Shown here piece by piece: positions 63,192-64,000 of a stretch of DNA of 64,000 bases. Origin of the DNA: Actinomycetales bacterium (lineage in GTDB: Bacteria; Actinomycetota; Actinomycetes; Actinomycetales; Cellulomonadaceae). The translations under genes were made by a program, and so were the position numbers. How positions within the stretch are numbered: position 1 is the first letter of the stretch; the number at the start of each line of letters is the position of its first letter. The notes under the pieces were generated by a model. It ran no database searches, had not been told where the DNA came from, and saw only the letters and a list, made by a program, of their open reading frames with translations. The DNA lies in the NCBI GenBank assembly GCA_020444245.1, contig JAHLLI010000004.1, positions 62,001 to 126,000 of the forward strand, written 5' to 3'.

Positions 63192-64000
63192 GTGAGCGTG
63201 CGCCGGGTCATGGGGATCGAGACGGAGTACGGCGTCCTGCAGCCCGGGCGCCCGCAGGCCAACCCCATGCTCCTGTCCAGCCACGTGGTGAGCGTCTACG
63301 CGGCGGTGCACGCCCGGTCACGCGCCCGGTGGGACTACGCCGACGAGGACCCGCTGGCGGACGCGCGCGGGTTCCGCCTGGCCCGCGCGGCGGCGCACCC
63401 CTCGATGCTCACCGACGAGCCCGAGCACCCGGCGCCCGGTGCCGCCCCGGCCGACGACGCCCTGGACGTCGCGTCGATGGAGCGGCCGGTCGCCGAGGAG
63501 TACGACGACCCCGGGGCGGCCACGTCGATCCTGTCCAACGGCGCACGGCTGTACGTCGACCACGCCCATCCGGAGTACTCCTCGCCGGAGGTGACCTCGC
63601 CCCGGGACGCGGTGGTCTGGGACAAGGCGGGCGAGCGCGTCATGCTCGCGGCGGTGCGGGCCTGCGCGGAGAGCCCGGCGCTGCCCGAGATCGTGCTGTA
63701 CAAGAACAACGTCGACGGCAAGGGCGCGTCGTACGGCACCCACGAGAACTACCTGGTCGACCGATCCCTGCCGTTCGGCGTGCTCGCCGCCCAGCTCATG
63801 CCGTTCCTGGCCACGCGTCAGGTGTTCGCCGGCGCGGGGCGCGTGGGCCTGGGCCAGAACGGTCAGCAGCCCGGCTTCCAGCTGTCCCAGCGCGCCGACT
63901 ACATCGAGGCGGAGATCGGGCTCGAGACCACCCTGCGGCGCCCGATCGTCAACACCCGCGACGAGCCGCACGCGGACCGGACCCGCTGGCGGCGCCTGCA
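63192..64000 (+). CDS. dop: Depupylase/deamidase Dop (3' end outside window)
   Basis: The first 269 codons of Dop, which deamidates Pup's C-terminal glutamine and removes Pup from substrates. The start [16 protein letters not shown] is the glutamine-synthetase-like ATP/Mg2+ site shared with PafA. The long acidic loop (residues about 75-115, [34 protein letters not shown]) marks it as Dop rather than PafA, which lacks the Dop loop. [19 protein letters not shown] and [18 protein letters not shown] are conserved. The frame is open at the window edge. In other actinobacteria pup, prcB, prcA and pafA follow. Confidence 0.94.
   Translation, partial: MSVRRVMGIETEYGVLQPGRPQANPMLLSSHVVSVYAAVHARSRARWDYADEDPLADARGFRLARAAAHPSMLTDEPEHPAPGAAPADDALDVASMERPVAEEYDDPGAATSILSNGARLYVDHAHPEYSSPEVTSPRDAVVWDKAGERVMLAAVRACAESPALPEIVLYKNNVDGKGASYGTHENYLVDRSLPFGVLAAQLMPFLATRQVFAGAGRVGLGQNGQQPGFQLSQRADYIEAEIGLETTLRRPIVNTRDEPHADRTRWRRL

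Overview
The window is chromosomal DNA of a very G+C-rich actinobacterium: nearly all third codon positions are G or C and GTG starts are common. It carries actinobacterial hallmark genes: mshC (mycothiol synthesis), the Pup-proteasome genes mpa and dop, the SOS cassette imuA'-imuB-dnaE2 behind a perfect mycobacterial-type LexA box, and a deazaflavin-type nitroreductase. The overall set fits a member of the Micrococcales, perhaps Cellulomonadaceae. That placement is inference from gene content only. I see no prophage, insertion sequence or CRISPR array.

Layout. 1-3.5 kb: the end of a membrane hydrogenase-like (Hyf) operon whose large subunit lacks all four Ni-Fe cysteines. 3.5-10.6 kb: a berberine-bridge-type flavin oxidase divergent from a LuxR regulator, a PQQ-repeat membrane protein, a YbaK deacylase, a diguanylate cyclase and a PEBP protein. 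10.7-16.8 kb: the SOS mutagenesis operon. 16.8-19.7 kb: an AI-2E-family permease, tRNA-Leu(GAG) and two unknown genes directly behind it. 19.7-28.7 kb: metabolic and housekeeping genes (flavoprotein reductase, epimerase, ABC-F, dienelactone hydrolase, AraC regulator, VOC protein, alpha/beta hydrolase, PPOX protein) with a tiny lipoprotein.

28.7-39.8 kb is the most interesting region. It surrounds a large MalT/LAL-type LuxR regulator (34883-37513). Three separate promoters here, for a DUF6325/SHOCT pair, a HerA-like ATPase and a pair of membrane proteins, carry the same element: TCACCC-N5-GG(G/A)TGA, exactly 22 nt before a TANNNT -10 box. This looks like an undescribed regulon with its activator encoded inside it. 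It also holds a holin-like/alkaline-phosphatase fusion, a metallo-beta-lactamase-fold protein and a second holin-like protein.

39.8-50.7 kb: an Lrp regulator divergent from alanine dehydrogenase, GNAT, fructosamine kinase, HEAT-repeat and deazaflavin proteins, an M3 peptidase, and small proteins followed by a 420-bp gene-free stretch with a 23-bp perfect inverted repeat. 50.7-64 kb: uppP-pirin-mshC, a lipoprotein, PAC2 and HAD proteins, a RecB-type nuclease, a site-2 protease, TrmI, Mpa, a membrane protein and the start of Dop.

A recurring feature is leaderless start architecture: at fifteen genes a TANNNT -10 box lies 6-8 nt directly before the start codon, with no Shine-Dalgarno sequence.
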